The position numbers were made by a program, and so were the translations under genes. From the NCBI RefSeq assembly GCF_019175385.1, contig NC_083343.1:52040457-52104456 (forward strand): a stretch of 64,000 nucleotides of DNA. Reading direction: 5' to 3'. The stretch is from Lycium barbarum (Eukaryota; Streptophyta; Magnoliopsida; Solanales; Solanaceae). This document shows, in pieces, positions 34,153 through 46,245 of this stretch. The stretch's first letter is position 1. Each line of letters begins with the position of its first letter. The notes beneath the pieces are model-generated. The model was given only the letters and a program-made list of their open reading frames with translations. It searched no databases and was not told where the DNA came from.

Positions 34153-37100
34153 GCAGTATTTCTAACCCACAATATCATCTTTGATTCCTTAGAATAGGTA
34201 TTCTTCGTTTAGGGTCCGATTACCAGTTGCTTAAACTAGAACTTGGGTCAGTCTCTCCTCATTCTTCCTTAACCCTTTTATTGCCTTCAATCAACTTCTT
34301 TCACTTCATTGTCCTCATGTACATTATCATAGATTGACTAGTATCTCACTCTCGTTCTATCACCATTATTGTAGTATTGACTTGCCATGCCATAACTATT
34401 CATCTGTTGTATGTATTCTCTTTTTCTCGCTCCTTGTTTCCTTGTTAGTGGGCAATTACTTTTCTTATATACGGCGCCCTTTTTGTGTCTATCTCTTCGG
34501 TACCATATCGGGCCATCCTTTTTATACCCGTTGATCTTAGATATATACTGTACCGATTCCCTGTAGTTCATTAGTCCGGCTCCCTATTCTCTTACATCTT
34601 GTCACTACCCCTCTTAGTCTTACAATACAACCTAGAAACATAGGGCTGCAGCAATTCTTACTCCATTACGACCCTCTTACAACGGATATATATATATATA
34701 TATATATATGTAGCTTTGATTTCCTTGTACCGGCGGTCACTTCACCCGTCGTTATTCCTTATTGGCTTTCTGGGTGACTTTCTTATAATTGTAGTTAGGC
34801 ATAAATTTACGTTGATGGTTCATATAATTCCATAGTATATGATCTCTTTCCATTCATAAGAGTAGCGTTCTTTCTTTCCTTCAAGAATTTCCAAACTACC
34901 AATCGTTGTTCCTTTTTGCTACACTTGTTATCCCTTCCGGCGCTAAAATTCCCTTTTGTCGTCATCCTAAGTGTCCTTTGGATTCATCATCCTTTCCCTC
35001 ATCCTTTGTGAACTTAGCTTGTATACCTTTCTTACTCTCTTTATTACCCTTTTGGACATGTCGTTGCATACTTAGGTACGATGCACTTCCTCCTGATACA
35101 AGGGGTTTAAACCATGGTTTAGAAATATCACAGCTCATGTTGGCATGAAGTACCCTCTTAAGTTGTCTTTCATACTTTTTTCCTATGTCTGTCTCATGGT
35201 ACATCTATTGTCAATTCGTTTCAGTTTCTTTCTGATACCTTCTTGATATGCCGATACGCCTCGAACTCTGGCCCTGAGTTAAAGAATTTCTCCTTCTAGA
35301 GCTTGAGAACGTCATAATTCCTTTCAAGTCCAATATGTTCTTCCCCCCTTATTAAGGAGGTCCTAATACACCAATAGCGTTCAATTTCTTTTCTTCCTCA
35401 CGAATTATTTTCAGTCCAATCTCAAAAGATACCCTTCAATCACTCTATTCCTTCGCTGACTAAACCTTAGATCTTATTGAACTCGCTTCTACAAAAATTC
35501 TCACTTCAAACTACATCTGTTTTTCATATCTGAGTGCGTTTAGAATCTTTGCACTCTATTCAGTCGCTTTCTCTTTATGAGTCTTACCTTACGGTGTCTT
35601 CAAAACAAATCCACACTTCGATCGTCAATCCTTACTTTCAATTTTAAGCCTAATACGTTCCTTTCATCAATTCACTTAATGTCCATATTGAAATGTATAA
35701 CGATAACAACTATATCATTTCCGTATAACTCTCACTTTTGTTTTAGGGTCTATACTTGTCATATCTTAGGATTCGTCGTTTCAATCTCTGCACTTATGCT
35801 TTCCTTACTTGCTTCCCCCCTTTTAGGGTCTTACTTATATCATTCGCAAATCCATTACCTCACCTCCAATCTTGAATTCATGTATCCTTTTCCTCAATTC
35901 CCTTATTATACTGCATCATATTCATGCCATTTCCCATAATTTATAGTTGCAGTAATTCATGTGTGAAGTATTAACATACTCATCTTGCAGTTGCGTAATT
36001 CAGTAGTACAACCAACGGAGCAATCCAAACAAGGATGTATTTTGCTTAGCTCAACCATTAATTATGAGTCAATGTTTACCTCCGCTCCAATTAACAACTC
36101 TGTCCCATGGGGATACTCAAAATAATAGTATGTTTAACCATCTGTACCATTCATGTAGTGTTACTTATGCCATTCTTCAATAGTCAGCATTTACTGGTAG
36201 CATTATCTTCCCCTTTTCTTTCCATCTCAAGTCATTTCTCTCTTTCCCGTAATCGACTTACAGTAACCGTAAATGTATTTCCCTTAAACCGCCATCTTGT
36301 CTTATCAAGGATTTAAGTCTCATGCGCAACTAATGTCCCTTGTACGTCATACTCTTTTATTCTTGTGTTGTACTCAGCATTGATTTCAAAGTCAATCATA
36401 ATCATATCTTTACTTGTTATTGGTGACAGCCTTTCTTTATCACTTTATCGTCATGTGGTGAACTCGTAACTCATAGCCACACATTTTTTTTTCTTTCCAG
36501 CTTATTCCTTTATGTACTTTACTTGTTCTGTCTTAGTATAGGGTATCCGTAGGAGACGTATCTTCCTTTCCTCATAACACGACTACTTCTTAAGCTTGTG
36601 TACTTCTCATGTTTCCTTTTCTTTCTATACCTATACTTACTCCGTTTTATAATTAATCCTTTATTCCTCGCACAAGGAACCCTATTCTTAACTCAGTACC
36701 GCTTTTTCCTTCAAAATATATTACTTCTATACAATCCATTCTTCGCTTCTAACACTTATCCTACTCATTCCCTCTCATCCTTATTATGCTGATCCTTTTC
36801 CTAACAATTGTTCTATTTAGTCATTCATCTTTCCGCAGTTTTAGTCTTTTACATCCACCCAAAATATCATTCATGATCTCGATTCTCCGCCACTACTTTG
36901 CTATGTCACCTTTCTCTGATTTCTTTTTTTCGAGTTGACTTCCTCTTCCCTCATGCTTGCTATCACTCATGTCATTGCGAAACCTCTATGCTGAACTTTC
37001 CCTAACAAGGTCTTATAAGCTTTCTTATCCACAGCTTCATGGCTCGCTTATTGGTTTCACACTTGCATTCACTCTCTATTCACATAGAACATGTCACCTC

Positions 37101-37364
37101 TTTAGTCGTTTCCTCGCTATACTTTACTTACTTTGTATTACAGTTTTTGCTACGTTCTCATTATATCCCAATCATAATCAATTCCATATAGTAGCACTTC
37201 TTGATCTCATTCGTAACGCTGCTTATAAAACAGAATAAACCTCATGGAGTAAGCATACTTAACTTGTAACTCTTTCTGATACTCAACCTGTAAATCTATC
37301 TGATTGACCCTATTACACTTACCACATAAGTTGTCATACCAAGTTATTCACATTCATTACAAAC
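34153..37364 (-). other. Interior of element C, 3' part: non-coding
   Basis: About 3.2 kb, pyrimidine-rich on the plus strand, without gag or pol motifs in any frame. The stretch 35215-35375 (minus strand) is related to 27719-27900 of element B and shares a CTCAGGGCCAGAGTTC block. An AT dinucleotide run lies at 34686-34709. It ends at the CAAAC duplication of element A2. Confidence 0.65.
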
Positions 37365-40300
37365 TGTCACGACCCAACCCCGTAGACCGTGACTAGTGCC
37401 CGATCTGGGCACCCAACACGTATATCAAATGCTATCTCAAACCCTATCAAACGCATTCTAGTATATAGCAGAAGCCGACAAGGCTTTATTTCAAATTTTG
37501 ATAATTTCCAGAAAAAAAATTTCGGCAGAGTCTCTTTTGTTTTACGGACTATCCCATATACCCTGCACGCAGAAAATACCAACAAAGGCCACACAGGGCC
37601 AACAAAGCAACATTTAAATATATGCGGACCGGCCGCCGCGGCGAATGGGATCGCCCAAACACAACATATACGCACATCTGTACAGAAAGGTCCCAACCCA
37701 CAAACATGTCTACAGACCTCTAAACAGACCGACAGAATCATATGACGGGACAGGGCCCCGCCGTACCCATGAACGAGAATATACACATATAGAAGTGGCA
37801 GACTGTACCAAAAGATGGCTCTGAATAAAAGAGCGCTCCAAATGGCAGAAAAGATATCCTAGACGGACGGATCAGCAAACCTGTCGTCGATACCTGCACG
37901 GCATGAAAACGCAGCCCTCGAAGAAAGAGGGTCAGTACGAAATATGTACTGAATATGTAAAGCCTGAATTACAGAAACAAAATCATAACTGGTACAAAAC
38001 GTATAGAAAGTGAGCAGAAAATCCAAAGTATCAAATACATATTTTCAAACACATGCAGAGTGTGTACAGAAACATATGTCATATCAAATCCAGCCCCTGC
38101 CAAGGGACTCGGTAGACAGAACGTGGCCACCCTCCCGACGCTGGTGCCACAACACAGAAGAATCAGAATGGGGGCATAACCCCGTCACATAATATATCAT
38201 ATCAGATGGCCATAGCAAATCATATCAGAACAAGCGTACATGGAAAAACATACTCCACAAACCCATGTACGCGTATACCTGCCCCCTCACATCGAGGCAC
38301 GACGAACAATGCAAAGGATCACGCTTGACAACATATCCTGGCCCGGGCTCAGTGTGGGAAACATTGGGGCATCCACGAGTGGAGTAGTGAGAGACTAATG
38401 CAATTAAAATATCATAAATGTTTCCATAGACTCGATGAGGCATATCAAAGGCAACCGATCCAATGAAGTCGGAAGGGATCATAATAAATGAGTTTCGGAC
38501 ATTATCGTGAATTACAGAGTATAACCTTTCTGAAGTCGTTCCGAGTGTCAAAACAATTTATCAGACTTAATGGAATATTTAAAACAATGTTTGTTAAGTA
38601 ATTAGAATGGTAGTCAAAACATTTCTTTCAAAAACCGCTCGAAAGTAAGACTTGAGTACAATACGGGCAAAACCGGGAATAGTGGGCCCACCTCGGGACA
38701 AGCAAGGCGGTGGGCTCAAATTACATATTTTAAACTTATGGGGTCACCTACAAAGGTTCTACGGACGTTCTATAGCTTTCCAAGGAGTTTAGAGAAAGTT
38801 TGCATAATTTCCAAGAAAGCATACCAAAAGAGTTCAATCTTACTGGAAGAAAAAGTGATATTTTCACTTGCGGATTTCCGAGGGGCAGAAAGTCTTTCGA
38901 GGCCCGAATTCGATTCTAATACACTTAGGCATGCCAAGAGAAGGATCGGGGTAGCTTTACATACCTTTTGAGATTTGCACGCCTATCCAAGCTTACTCCC
39001 CGTTTCGTCGAGAATCTGCAAATGGTCACATTTACCAATTGTGAGTTATTGATGCTACGAATTCAACTTAACTCATATATGTCTACCGAAATTTTGGCAG
39101 CACCTCCCCTATACATATAGCACCCCCGAGAATTCAACTCGGTTCAAAACCATCAACAACAACCCAACAACAAACATCAACAACAACAACAATCACTATA
39201 AACGCAATATAACTTATTTAGCCATCTTTTCAACACAATGTCATAACCTTCACTTTAACCTTAACTTTCAAACTAATCTCAATGATTTCACATTCATTAT
39301 CAGTCTAGTTCACCACAACATAGTTTAAAAGCATTTCATATCATTTCCTTAAATTATACTCACGATATACATAATATACAAACTTTCCGCCAAAGTCATA
39401 ACTCATTCAAAACTTCTAATCTTTGGCATACATATTTATAACATGTTTCCAACTTCCAAATCTATCAATGATCATCATAATTAGCAACCTAATGACTTCA
39501 TTTTCATAATGTCGTAAAATCATACTTAAGCGACATAAGTTCCTACATTCCATTTCAAAGCAAACTCATATCATTTTACTTTCATTTACATTGCAAGAAT
39601 CACAATAACACAACTAACACACTAAACAAACTTAATCCCTTTCCATTCCACACACTCCATACCACACGGCCAAACACCCCACTACCAACTTCTATCAAAT
39701 TCATTCAATTTTTCATTTCCAACATGCATTTCACCACAACCACAACTAGAATATAACATAATTCAACACATTATAGGTATACAACATATATACCCTCACG
39801 GCTACACATACATACCACACACCCACTTTGCAAACTTCCATTTCTCCATACAATCAATTCATTTCTACATACTACAACACAAACATGACTTCATAACACA
39901 ATAATAAGGGATAAATTCTTACCTTTTGCCTCACTCTTCTTCACTTGAATGTATGGTCACTTTGATGAATTTGATGCTTCTCTCTCCAACCCAACTACAC
40001 CAAGTTGAAAAGGGTACTCGATTTAGTAAGGAAATCACAAGAGAAAAATTTTTGGAGCAATATTTTTGATGGCCAATTTCCTATGGCCAAACCCGAACCC
40101 TCTCCTCTTTTTCTTTCTTGTTTTGCTTTGTTTTCTTGCTTCTTATCTATTCTCTTGAAAGTTCTATAAATAATGCCTTCTTCCAAGTATTTAGCACATG
40201 GAAAAATAATTAACCAACCATGGGTTTGGGCCACTATGTGGCCGGCCACCCCTTAGTGTTGGGCCCAAATTTTCTTCATTTATTTTGGGCCCAAAGACTT

Positions 40301-40511
40301 ATAGATCACCTTTTGAAATTCCCGGAACTAATTTCCAAAATTCCAAAATTCCAAAATTCCAAAATTGCCCTTAACCTTATCCCACTCTTCCATGACACTA
40401 TTCTTTCATGCACAACCCCTATGTTAAATAAAAAATCAATTATGGCCTTATTTCTTACAAGTCAAGATTATTTCCAAATTTTCCAAAGGTGTGAAAACAC
40501 GGGAAATAACA
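37365..40511 (-). repeat. 3' LTR of element A2 (3147 bp)
   Basis: TGTCACGAC...GGGAAATAACA on the plus strand. On the minus strand it has a TATTTATAG box (40172-40164), AAAAG|GTAAGA at 39922, a 51-nt exon-like segment 38965-39015 and a perfect hairpin (CCCTC 37915-37919 / GAGGG 37927-37931). A run of three extra short CCAAAATT repeats at about 40337-40365 is shorter in the 5' LTR. Confidence 0.95.
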
Positions 40512-40547
40512 TCCTCCCCCCTTTTAGAACATTCGTCCCCGAATGTT
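40512..40547 (-). other. Polypurine tract and hairpin of element A2
   Basis: The minus strand reads AAAAGGGGGGAGGA next to the LTR. The inverted repeat at 40528-40547 has an 8-bp perfect stem and the loop GGGA. Confidence 0.85.
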
Positions 40548-40775
40548 AAATTAATCATATAAGGTCTGAAAAGGCTTCGGGGGAGTTTATGTTTATAGAC
40601 AGCACATACGACACACATTCATTATTGAAATAGAATTAAGCAAGGATTCAAGATTACCTGTGGGCATAGGGAACAAATGAGGATATTTCTTCTTCATTTC
40701 CTCTTCGGCCTCCCAGGTCATTTCCTCCCTATTGTTGTTCCGCCACAACACCTTAACAGAAGCTACATCTTTATT

Positions 40776-43700
40776 TCAGAGCTTTCTTACCTGGCGGTCC
40801 AAGATGGCTACGGGCTGCTCCTCGTAAGATAACTGCTCCGTCACCTGAATGTCATCCGCAGGGAATATTCTGGAGGGATCACCAATACACTTGCGGAGCA
40901 TAGATACATGAAATACCGGATGTACCGCTTCCAAATCAGATGGCAGATCTAGTTCATAGGCGACATTTCCAATTTTCCGCACAATCAGATAAGGACCAAT
41001 ATAACGCGGACTAAGCTTACCCTTTCTGCTGAACCGCATTACGCCTTTCATAGGCGATACCTTCAGAAATACCCAATCACCGACCTGGAATTCCAAAGGA
41101 CGACGCCGTTTATCTGCGTATGACTTCTGTCGACTCTGGGCTGCTAACAGTCGCTCTCGGATAAGTTTCACCTTATCAACGGCCTGCTGGATCATATCTG
41201 GGCCAATTAACTCTGTCTCGCCAATATCAAACCAAGCAATAGGTGACCTGCATTTCCTGCCACACAAAGCCTCGTACGGAGCCATCTGGATGCTGGAATG
41301 GTAGCTGTTATTATAAGCAAATTCAATCAATGGCAAGTGATCCTCCCAGCTACCTCTGAAATCAATAACACAGGCCCGCAACATATCTTCAAGCGTCTGG
41401 ATAGTGCGCTCGGCCTGTCCGTCACTCTGAGGATGAAAAGTTGTGCTTAGGCTCACCTGAGTCCCTAATCCTTCCTGAAAAGATCTCCAGAAGTTCGCTG
41501 TGAACTGGGCACCTCTGTCAGTGATAATAGATATAGGAACTCCATGAAGTCGTACAATTTCTTTAATATACAGCCTGGCATAATCCTCAGCGGAATAAGT
41601 AGTTCTGACGGGGAGAAAATGGGCTGATTTTGTCAGCCTATCAACAATAACCCAGATGGAATCATACTTTCGTGGAGTGCGAGGCAAACCTGTAATGAAG
41701 TCCATATTAATGATCTCCCACTTCCATGTCAGAATTTCCATTTCTTGCAACAGTCCACCCGATTTCTGATGTTCAATCTTATCCTGCTGACAATTGGGAC
41801 ATTGGGCGACGAACTCTGCGATATCCCGTTTCATGACATCCCACCAGTATAGGCATCTAAGATCATGGTACATCTTCGTAGACCCAGGATGAACAGAATA
41901 GCGAGCATAATGTGCCTCGCCCATAACCTGCTGCCGAAGCCCTGCAATATCAGGTACACATAACCTGCCTCTGTATAGTAAGGTTCCGTCTGGTGTAAAC
42001 TCGAACGGAGTCTTCTCATTTTCATGGGTTGTGTCTCTGTATCGAGCTAAAACAGGATCTTCATATTGATGTCGTTTGATATCTTCCTTAATAGATGATT
42101 CAGAAACCCCTTGGACAGAAATCCGTGTACCGCCAGAATCGGCCAGACGAACCCCAAGATTAGCCAACTGATGAATATCACGTACTAGCTCTCTCCTGTC
42201 TGGCTGTAAATCTGCCAAGCTACCCATAGATTTTCGGCTGAGTGCATCTGCAACAACATTAGCCTTACCCGGATGATACAGAATATCCACATCGTAGTCT
42301 TTCAGGAGCTCCAGCCACCTCCGCTGCCGCAAATTAAGCTCTTTCTGCTTGAAAATATACTGGAGACTCTTATGATCTGTATGGATATCAACATGCACGC
42401 CATATAAATAATGTCTCCATATCTTCAGAGCATGAATCACCGCTGCAAGCTCCAGATCGTGGGTAGGATAATTCCTTTCATGCTTTTTGAGCTGTCGGGA
42501 AGCATAAGATATAACTCTGTCGTGCTGCATCAATACACAGCCCAATCCCATGCCAAAAACGTCACAATAAATAACATATCCATCGGGTCCCTCTGGAAGA
42601 GTCAGAACTGGGGCTGTAGCCAGCTTCTCTTTCAGCAACTGGAAGCTTCGTTCACAAGCATCAGTCCACTGGAACTTGGCTCCCTTCTGAGTTAGCCTTG
42701 TCAAAGGCGCTGAAATCGAAGCAAACTTTTCCACAAATCTTCTATAATAGCCTGCTAATCCTAGAAAACTACGTACCTCAGTGGGCGTCGTGGGTCTAGG
42801 CCAATTCTTCACGGCTTCAATCTTCTTTTTGTCCACCCGGACACCATCAGCTGCAATAATATGTCCCAAGAATGCCACTGAAGCCAGCCAAAATTCACAT
42901 TTAGAAAATTTTGCATATAATTTCTGATGCTGAAGTACCCCAAGTACCGCTCTCAGATGATCTGCGTGCTCTGCCTCGGACCGAGAATAAACTAGAATAT
43001 CATCGATAAATACAATTACGAACATGTCTAAGAACAGCCTGAATACCCGGTTCATTAAATCCATAAATACCGCAAGAGCATTAGTCAGCCCAAAAGACAT
43101 AAATCTGAATTCATAATGCCCATATCTGGTCCGGAACGCTGTCTTAGGAATATCAGCCTCTCGTACCCGTACCTGATGATAGCCTGACCGAAGATCTATC
43201 TTCGAAAAATATTTGGCGCCCTGCAACTGATCAAACAAGTCATCAATTCTGGGGAGAGGGTATTTATTCTTTATAGTTACCTTATTCAGCTGCCGATAAT
43301 AAATACACATACGCAGCGACCCATCTTTCTTACGCACAAATAATACCGGGGCTCCCCAAGGCGAAGTACTGGGCCTGATGAAGCCTTTTTCTAACAGATC
43401 CTTCAACTGCCCTTTCAGTTCTTTCAATTCTGCCGGTGCCATTCTGTACCGGGGAATAGATATCGGCTGAGTATCTGGAAGCAACTCAATAGTAAAATCT
43501 ATCTCCCGCTCTGGAGGAAGGCCTGGAAACTCATCTGGGAATACATCTGGAAATTCATTAACCACGGGAACTGACTGAAGAGTCGGCGTTTCTGCTGTCA
43601 AGTCTTGTACCCGAACCAGATGATAAATATAACCCTTTCTGATCATTTTCTTCGCCTTAAGGTATGAAATAAACTTACCTTTCGGCGATGCTGTATTACC

Positions 43701-45512
43701 GGCCCATTCTATAACTGGCTCCCCAGGAAACTGGAAACGAACTACCTTATTTTGGCAGTCCACATTAGCATAACAGGAAGCTAGCCAGTCCATACCCATA
43801 ATAACATCGAACTCGATCATATCTAACTCCACCAGATCTGCCTTAGTGTCACGGCCACATACAATTACAGAACAATCTCTATATACCTGTTTTGCTACAA
43901 TAAAGTCCCCAATCGGTGTGGCTACCTCAAATGGATCTATAGGTTCAGACGTTATACCTATTTTTCCAGCAACAAGAGGCGAAATATATGACAAAGTCGA
44001 ACTTGGATCAATTAATGCATACACAGACCGAGAGAACACCAATAATGTACCTGTAACGACATTAGGCGATGCCTCCTGGTCCTGGCGGCTGGACAAAGCA
44101 TAAATGCGGTTCGAAGGACCGCTAGTACCAGAAGCTCCACCACGGCCTCTGCCGCGACCCGCCGGTGTTGATGTACCCGGCCCTGTAGGGCGCATAGCCA
44201 CTGACGAAGTTGATGACCCGGCGGCTGATCCAGTAGGCTGCGCTGCACCACCCGAACTACCCTTATACGGGCAATCTCTCACAGAATGGCCTTGACGGCC
44301 ACAAGAAAAACATGCACTGGTGGCTCTGTAGCACTCCCCAGGATGGTATCTTCCACAATAAGAACACTGAGGCCTAGGTGGCCTCGTCTGACGAGAACCC
44401 CTATCTGTCCGCGAACCTGAAGCCCTGGAGCTCTGACCTGCTCCTGAATACCCTGGGCTATCAAATCTGCGACCTGTAGGCTGTGGAGGTGCGGTCTGTG
44501 CCGGCTGGGATAGATGTCTGCTAAGCTGTTGCGGCTGCTGAGGCTGTCTGCCCCGAAAATCTCCAGAATACCCAGATGATCTGGCCCTCTTGGGCTGTCT
44601 CCGATCCGGACTCCTATCAGGCTGACACTCCCTATGCCGGTCCTCCATGCCCTGGGCGTGCGCCTGAATCCGGGCAATATCCATGCCGGGCTGAGCAGCC
44701 AATACCAAACAGCTGTCGACAAAATAACGGTCCAGCCCCATAATATACCTGTGCATCCTGACAGCCATAGTAGCTACCACAGCAGGCGCATATCGGGCCA
44801 ATGAGTCGAACTCCATACTGTACTCTCGGACGCTACGGCCCCTCTGTCTCAGCAATAAGAATCTGTCAGCTCTGGCCCGCCGTAACTCCGGAGGCAGAAA
44901 ATGGCTAAGAAAAACCTCAGAAAACTCATCCCAGACTGCTGGGGGAGCGCCGTCGCCTCTGGCCAACTCCCAAGACTCGTACCAATTAGCCGCTACATCA
45001 TACAACCGGTACGAAGCCAACTCGACTGACTCTGTCGCAGAAGCCTTAATCACATGTAAGGTGCGCCGCATCTTCCTGATAAACTCCTCAGGATCCTCTT
45101 CGGGCTTTGTCCCGAAGAACTCTGGATTGCCACAAGTCAAGAACTCACGAGCTCTCGAACTGCCACACCTATATGCTCGGTCACCTCCCAATCCGTGTCC
45201 CTGAACCTGTCCCGCCACAAGTCTAGTCAATAGCTGGACTGCCTCTCTCATAGTCTGATCCTCAGTCCCTGGCCGGGGAGCTAGAGTCTCAGGTACTGGA
45301 ATCTCGGGAGATGGCGGTGGAGCCGCCCCTCGACCTGCAGCTGCTGCTGCTCCAATCTCCTCTACGTGTGGCGGTGTGGAAGAGCCCTCTGCCGGGGGAA
45401 AAATATCATAAGCAATATATGCATGGGCCCTGGTAACCCTCTGGGCCCGACTAGTCTCTCCCACAGCTGCTGCCTTGGCCTTTTGGGCCGCTGTCGCCTT
45501 TTTTGGAGGCAT
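40776..45512 (-). CDS. gag-pol polyprotein of element A2, long but disabled
   Basis: 1578 residues in one frame, aligning residue for residue with the polyprotein of element I up to a TGA that replaces an Arg codon. The stop removes the last 61 residues, including most of the chromodomain-like end; the frame stays open beyond it. Domains: gag core about 120-280; knuckles about 383-394 and CX2CX4HX4C 401-414; protease about 490-600; RT about 690-870 with FIDD at 835-838; RNase H about 975-1095; integrase about 1195-1470 with D1271, D1332, E1368. Changes at key places relative to I: protease D-P-G-S becomes D-P-S-S (G504S), RT CIDYRQ becomes CIYYRQ (D738Y), P813L near the RT core, and RNase H CDASG becomes CDVFG. 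It probably cannot self-mobilise. Confidence 0.92.
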   Translation of the reverse strand: MPPKKATAAQKAKAAAVGETSRAQRVTRAHAYIAYDIFPPAEGSSTPPHVEEIGAAAAAGRGAAPPPSPEIPVPETLAPRPGTEDQTMREAVQLLTRLVAGQVQGHGLGGDRAYRCGSSRAREFLTCGNPEFFGTKPEEDPEEFIRKMRRTLHVIKASATESVELASYRLYDVAANWYESWELARGDGAPPAVWDEFSEVFLSHFLPPELRRARADRFLLLRQRGRSVREYSMEFDSLARYAPAVVATMAVRMHRYIMGLDRYFVDSCLVLAAQPGMDIARIQAHAQGMEDRHRECQPDRSPDRRQPKRARSSGYSGDFRGRQPQQPQQLSRHLSQPAQTAPPQPTGRRFDSPGYSGAGQSSRASGSRTDRGSRQTRPPRPQCSYCGRYHPGECYRATSACFSCGRQGHSVRDCPYKGSSGGAAQPTGSAAGSSTSSVAMRPTGPGTSTPAGRGRGRGGASGTSGPSNRIYALSSRQDQEASPNVVTGTLLVFSRSVYALIDPSSTLSYISPLVAGKIGITSEPIDPFEVATPIGDFIVAKQVYRDCSVIVCGRDTKADLVELDMIEFDVIMGMDWLASCYANVDCQNKVVRFQFPGEPVIEWAGNTASPKGKFISYLKAKKMIRKGYIYHLVRVQDLTAETPTLQSVPVVNEFPDVFPDEFPGLPPEREIDFTIELLPDTQPISIPRYRMAPAELKELKGQLKDLLEKGFIRPSTSPWGAPVLFVRKKDGSLRMCIYYRQLNKVTIKNKYPLPRIDDLFDQLQGAKYFSKIDLRSGYHQVRVREADIPKTAFRTRYGHYEFRFMSFGLTNALAVFMDLMNRVFRLFLDMFVIVFIDDILVYSRSEAEHADHLRAVLGVLQHQKLYAKFSKCEFWLASVAFLGHIIAADGVRVDKKKIEAVKNWPRPTTPTEVRSFLGLAGYYRRFVEKFASISAPLTRLTQKGAKFQWTDACERSFQLLKEKLATAPVLTLPEGPDGYVIYCDVFGMGLGCVLMQHDRVISYASRQLKKHERNYPTHDLELAAVIHALKIWRHYLYGVHVDIHTDHKSLQYIFKQKELNLRQRRWLELLKDYDVDILYHPGKANVVADALSRKSMGSLADLQPDRRELVRDIHQLANLGVRLADSGGTRISVQGVSESSIKEDIKRHQYEDPVLARYRDTTHENEKTPFEFTPDGTLLYRGRLCVPDIAGLRQQVMGEAHYARYSVHPGSTKMYHDLRCLYWWDVMKRDIAEFVAQCPNCQQDKIEHQKSGGLLQEMEILTWKWEIINMDFITGLPRTPRKYDSIWVIVDRLTKSAHFLPVRTTYSAEDYARLYIKEIVRLHGVPISIITDRGAQFTANFWRSFQEGLGTQVSLSTTFHPQSDGQAERTIQTLEDMLRACVIDFRGSWEDHLPLIEFAYNNSYHSSIQMAPYEALCGRKCRSPIAWFDIGETELIGPDMIQQAVDKVKLIRERLLAAQSRQKSYADKRRRPLEFQVGDWVFLKVSPMKGVMRFSRKGKLSPRYIGPYLIVRKIGNVAYELDLPSDLEAVHPVFHVSMLRKCIGDPSRIFPADDIQVTEQLSYEEQPVAILDRQVRKL

Positions 45513-45514
45513 AA

Positions 45515-46245
45515 CTGCAAATGTAACAATTCGTTAGGGAGGAGTCATCCTGATAACACAGATCTATCGCACGATCTAAGACAGAAAGAAGGGTAGCATC
45601 CTAAATGCCCTGTAGCCTCCTGTTTATAGGTGTGGTGCACAACACACCGATAAACAAGACTCTACTAGACACGGTCTGTAGACATTCCGAGGACGAACCG
45701 CTCTGATACCACTTTTGTCACGACCCAACCCCGTAGACCGTGACTAGTGCCTGATCTGGGCACCCAACACGTATATCAAATGCTATCTCAAACCCTATCA
45801 AACGCATTCTAGTATACAGCAGAAGCCGACAAGGCTTTATTTCAAATTTTGATAATTTCCAGAAAAAAAAATTTCGGCAGAGTCTCCTTTGTTTTACGGA
45901 CTATCCCATATACCCTGCACGCAGAAAATACCAACAAAGGCCATACAGGGCCAACAAAGAAACATTTAAATATATGCGGACCGGCCGCCGCGGCGAATGG
46001 GATCGCCCAAACACAACATATACACACATCTGTACAGAAAGGTCCCAACCCACAAACATGTCTACAGACCTCTAAACAGACCGACAGAATCATATGACGG
46101 GACAGGGCCCCGCCGTACTCATGAACGAGAATATACACATATAGAAGTGGCAGACTGTACCAAAAGATGGCTCTGAATAAAAGAGCGCTCCAAATGGCAG
46201 AAAAGATATCCTAGACGGACGGATCAGCAAACCTATCGTCGGTAC
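45515..46245 (-). other. Candidate leader intron of element A2
   Basis: Minus-strand donor GCGCAG|GTACC at 46245, acceptor TTTGCAG ending at 45515, and branch-like CTAAC about 20 nt upstream of it. The gag ATG lies two bases further on. It spans the LTR end and PBS, with the same layout as in elements B and I. Confidence 0.4.
45700..45711 (-). other. Primer-binding site of element A2
   Basis: The minus strand reads TGGTATCAGAGC four bases after the LTR, matching the 3' end of plant initiator Met-tRNA over 12 bases. Confidence 0.88.

Noticed and set aside
34686..34709. AT dinucleotide run as a possible origin or scaffold site
   Set aside because: Plain microsatellite within a repeat; another occurs at 50087-50110.
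35577..35939. 120-residue plus-strand frame in the interior of element C
   Set aside because: Low-complexity Ser/Leu/Phe-rich translation of pyrimidine-rich DNA, opposite to the element, no family recognised.
38738..38971. 77-residue open frame antisense in the A2 and I LTRs (also 47078-47311, 55506-55739, 63749-63982)
   Set aside because: Same length in all four copies, but about 18 of 77 residues differ between A2 and I, mostly non-conservative. That is what ordinary LTR drift would give; it also lies opposite to transcription and covers the splice-like boxes.
42411..42695. Plus-strand frames opposite pol (also 59156-59440, 43846-44103)
   Set aside because: Antisense shadows of RNase H and protease coding sequence.
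44279..44722. 147-residue alternative frame within gag (also 61024-61467)
   Set aside because: Shadow of the Arg/Gly-rich gag coding region in another frame of the same strand; no start context or independent conservation seen.
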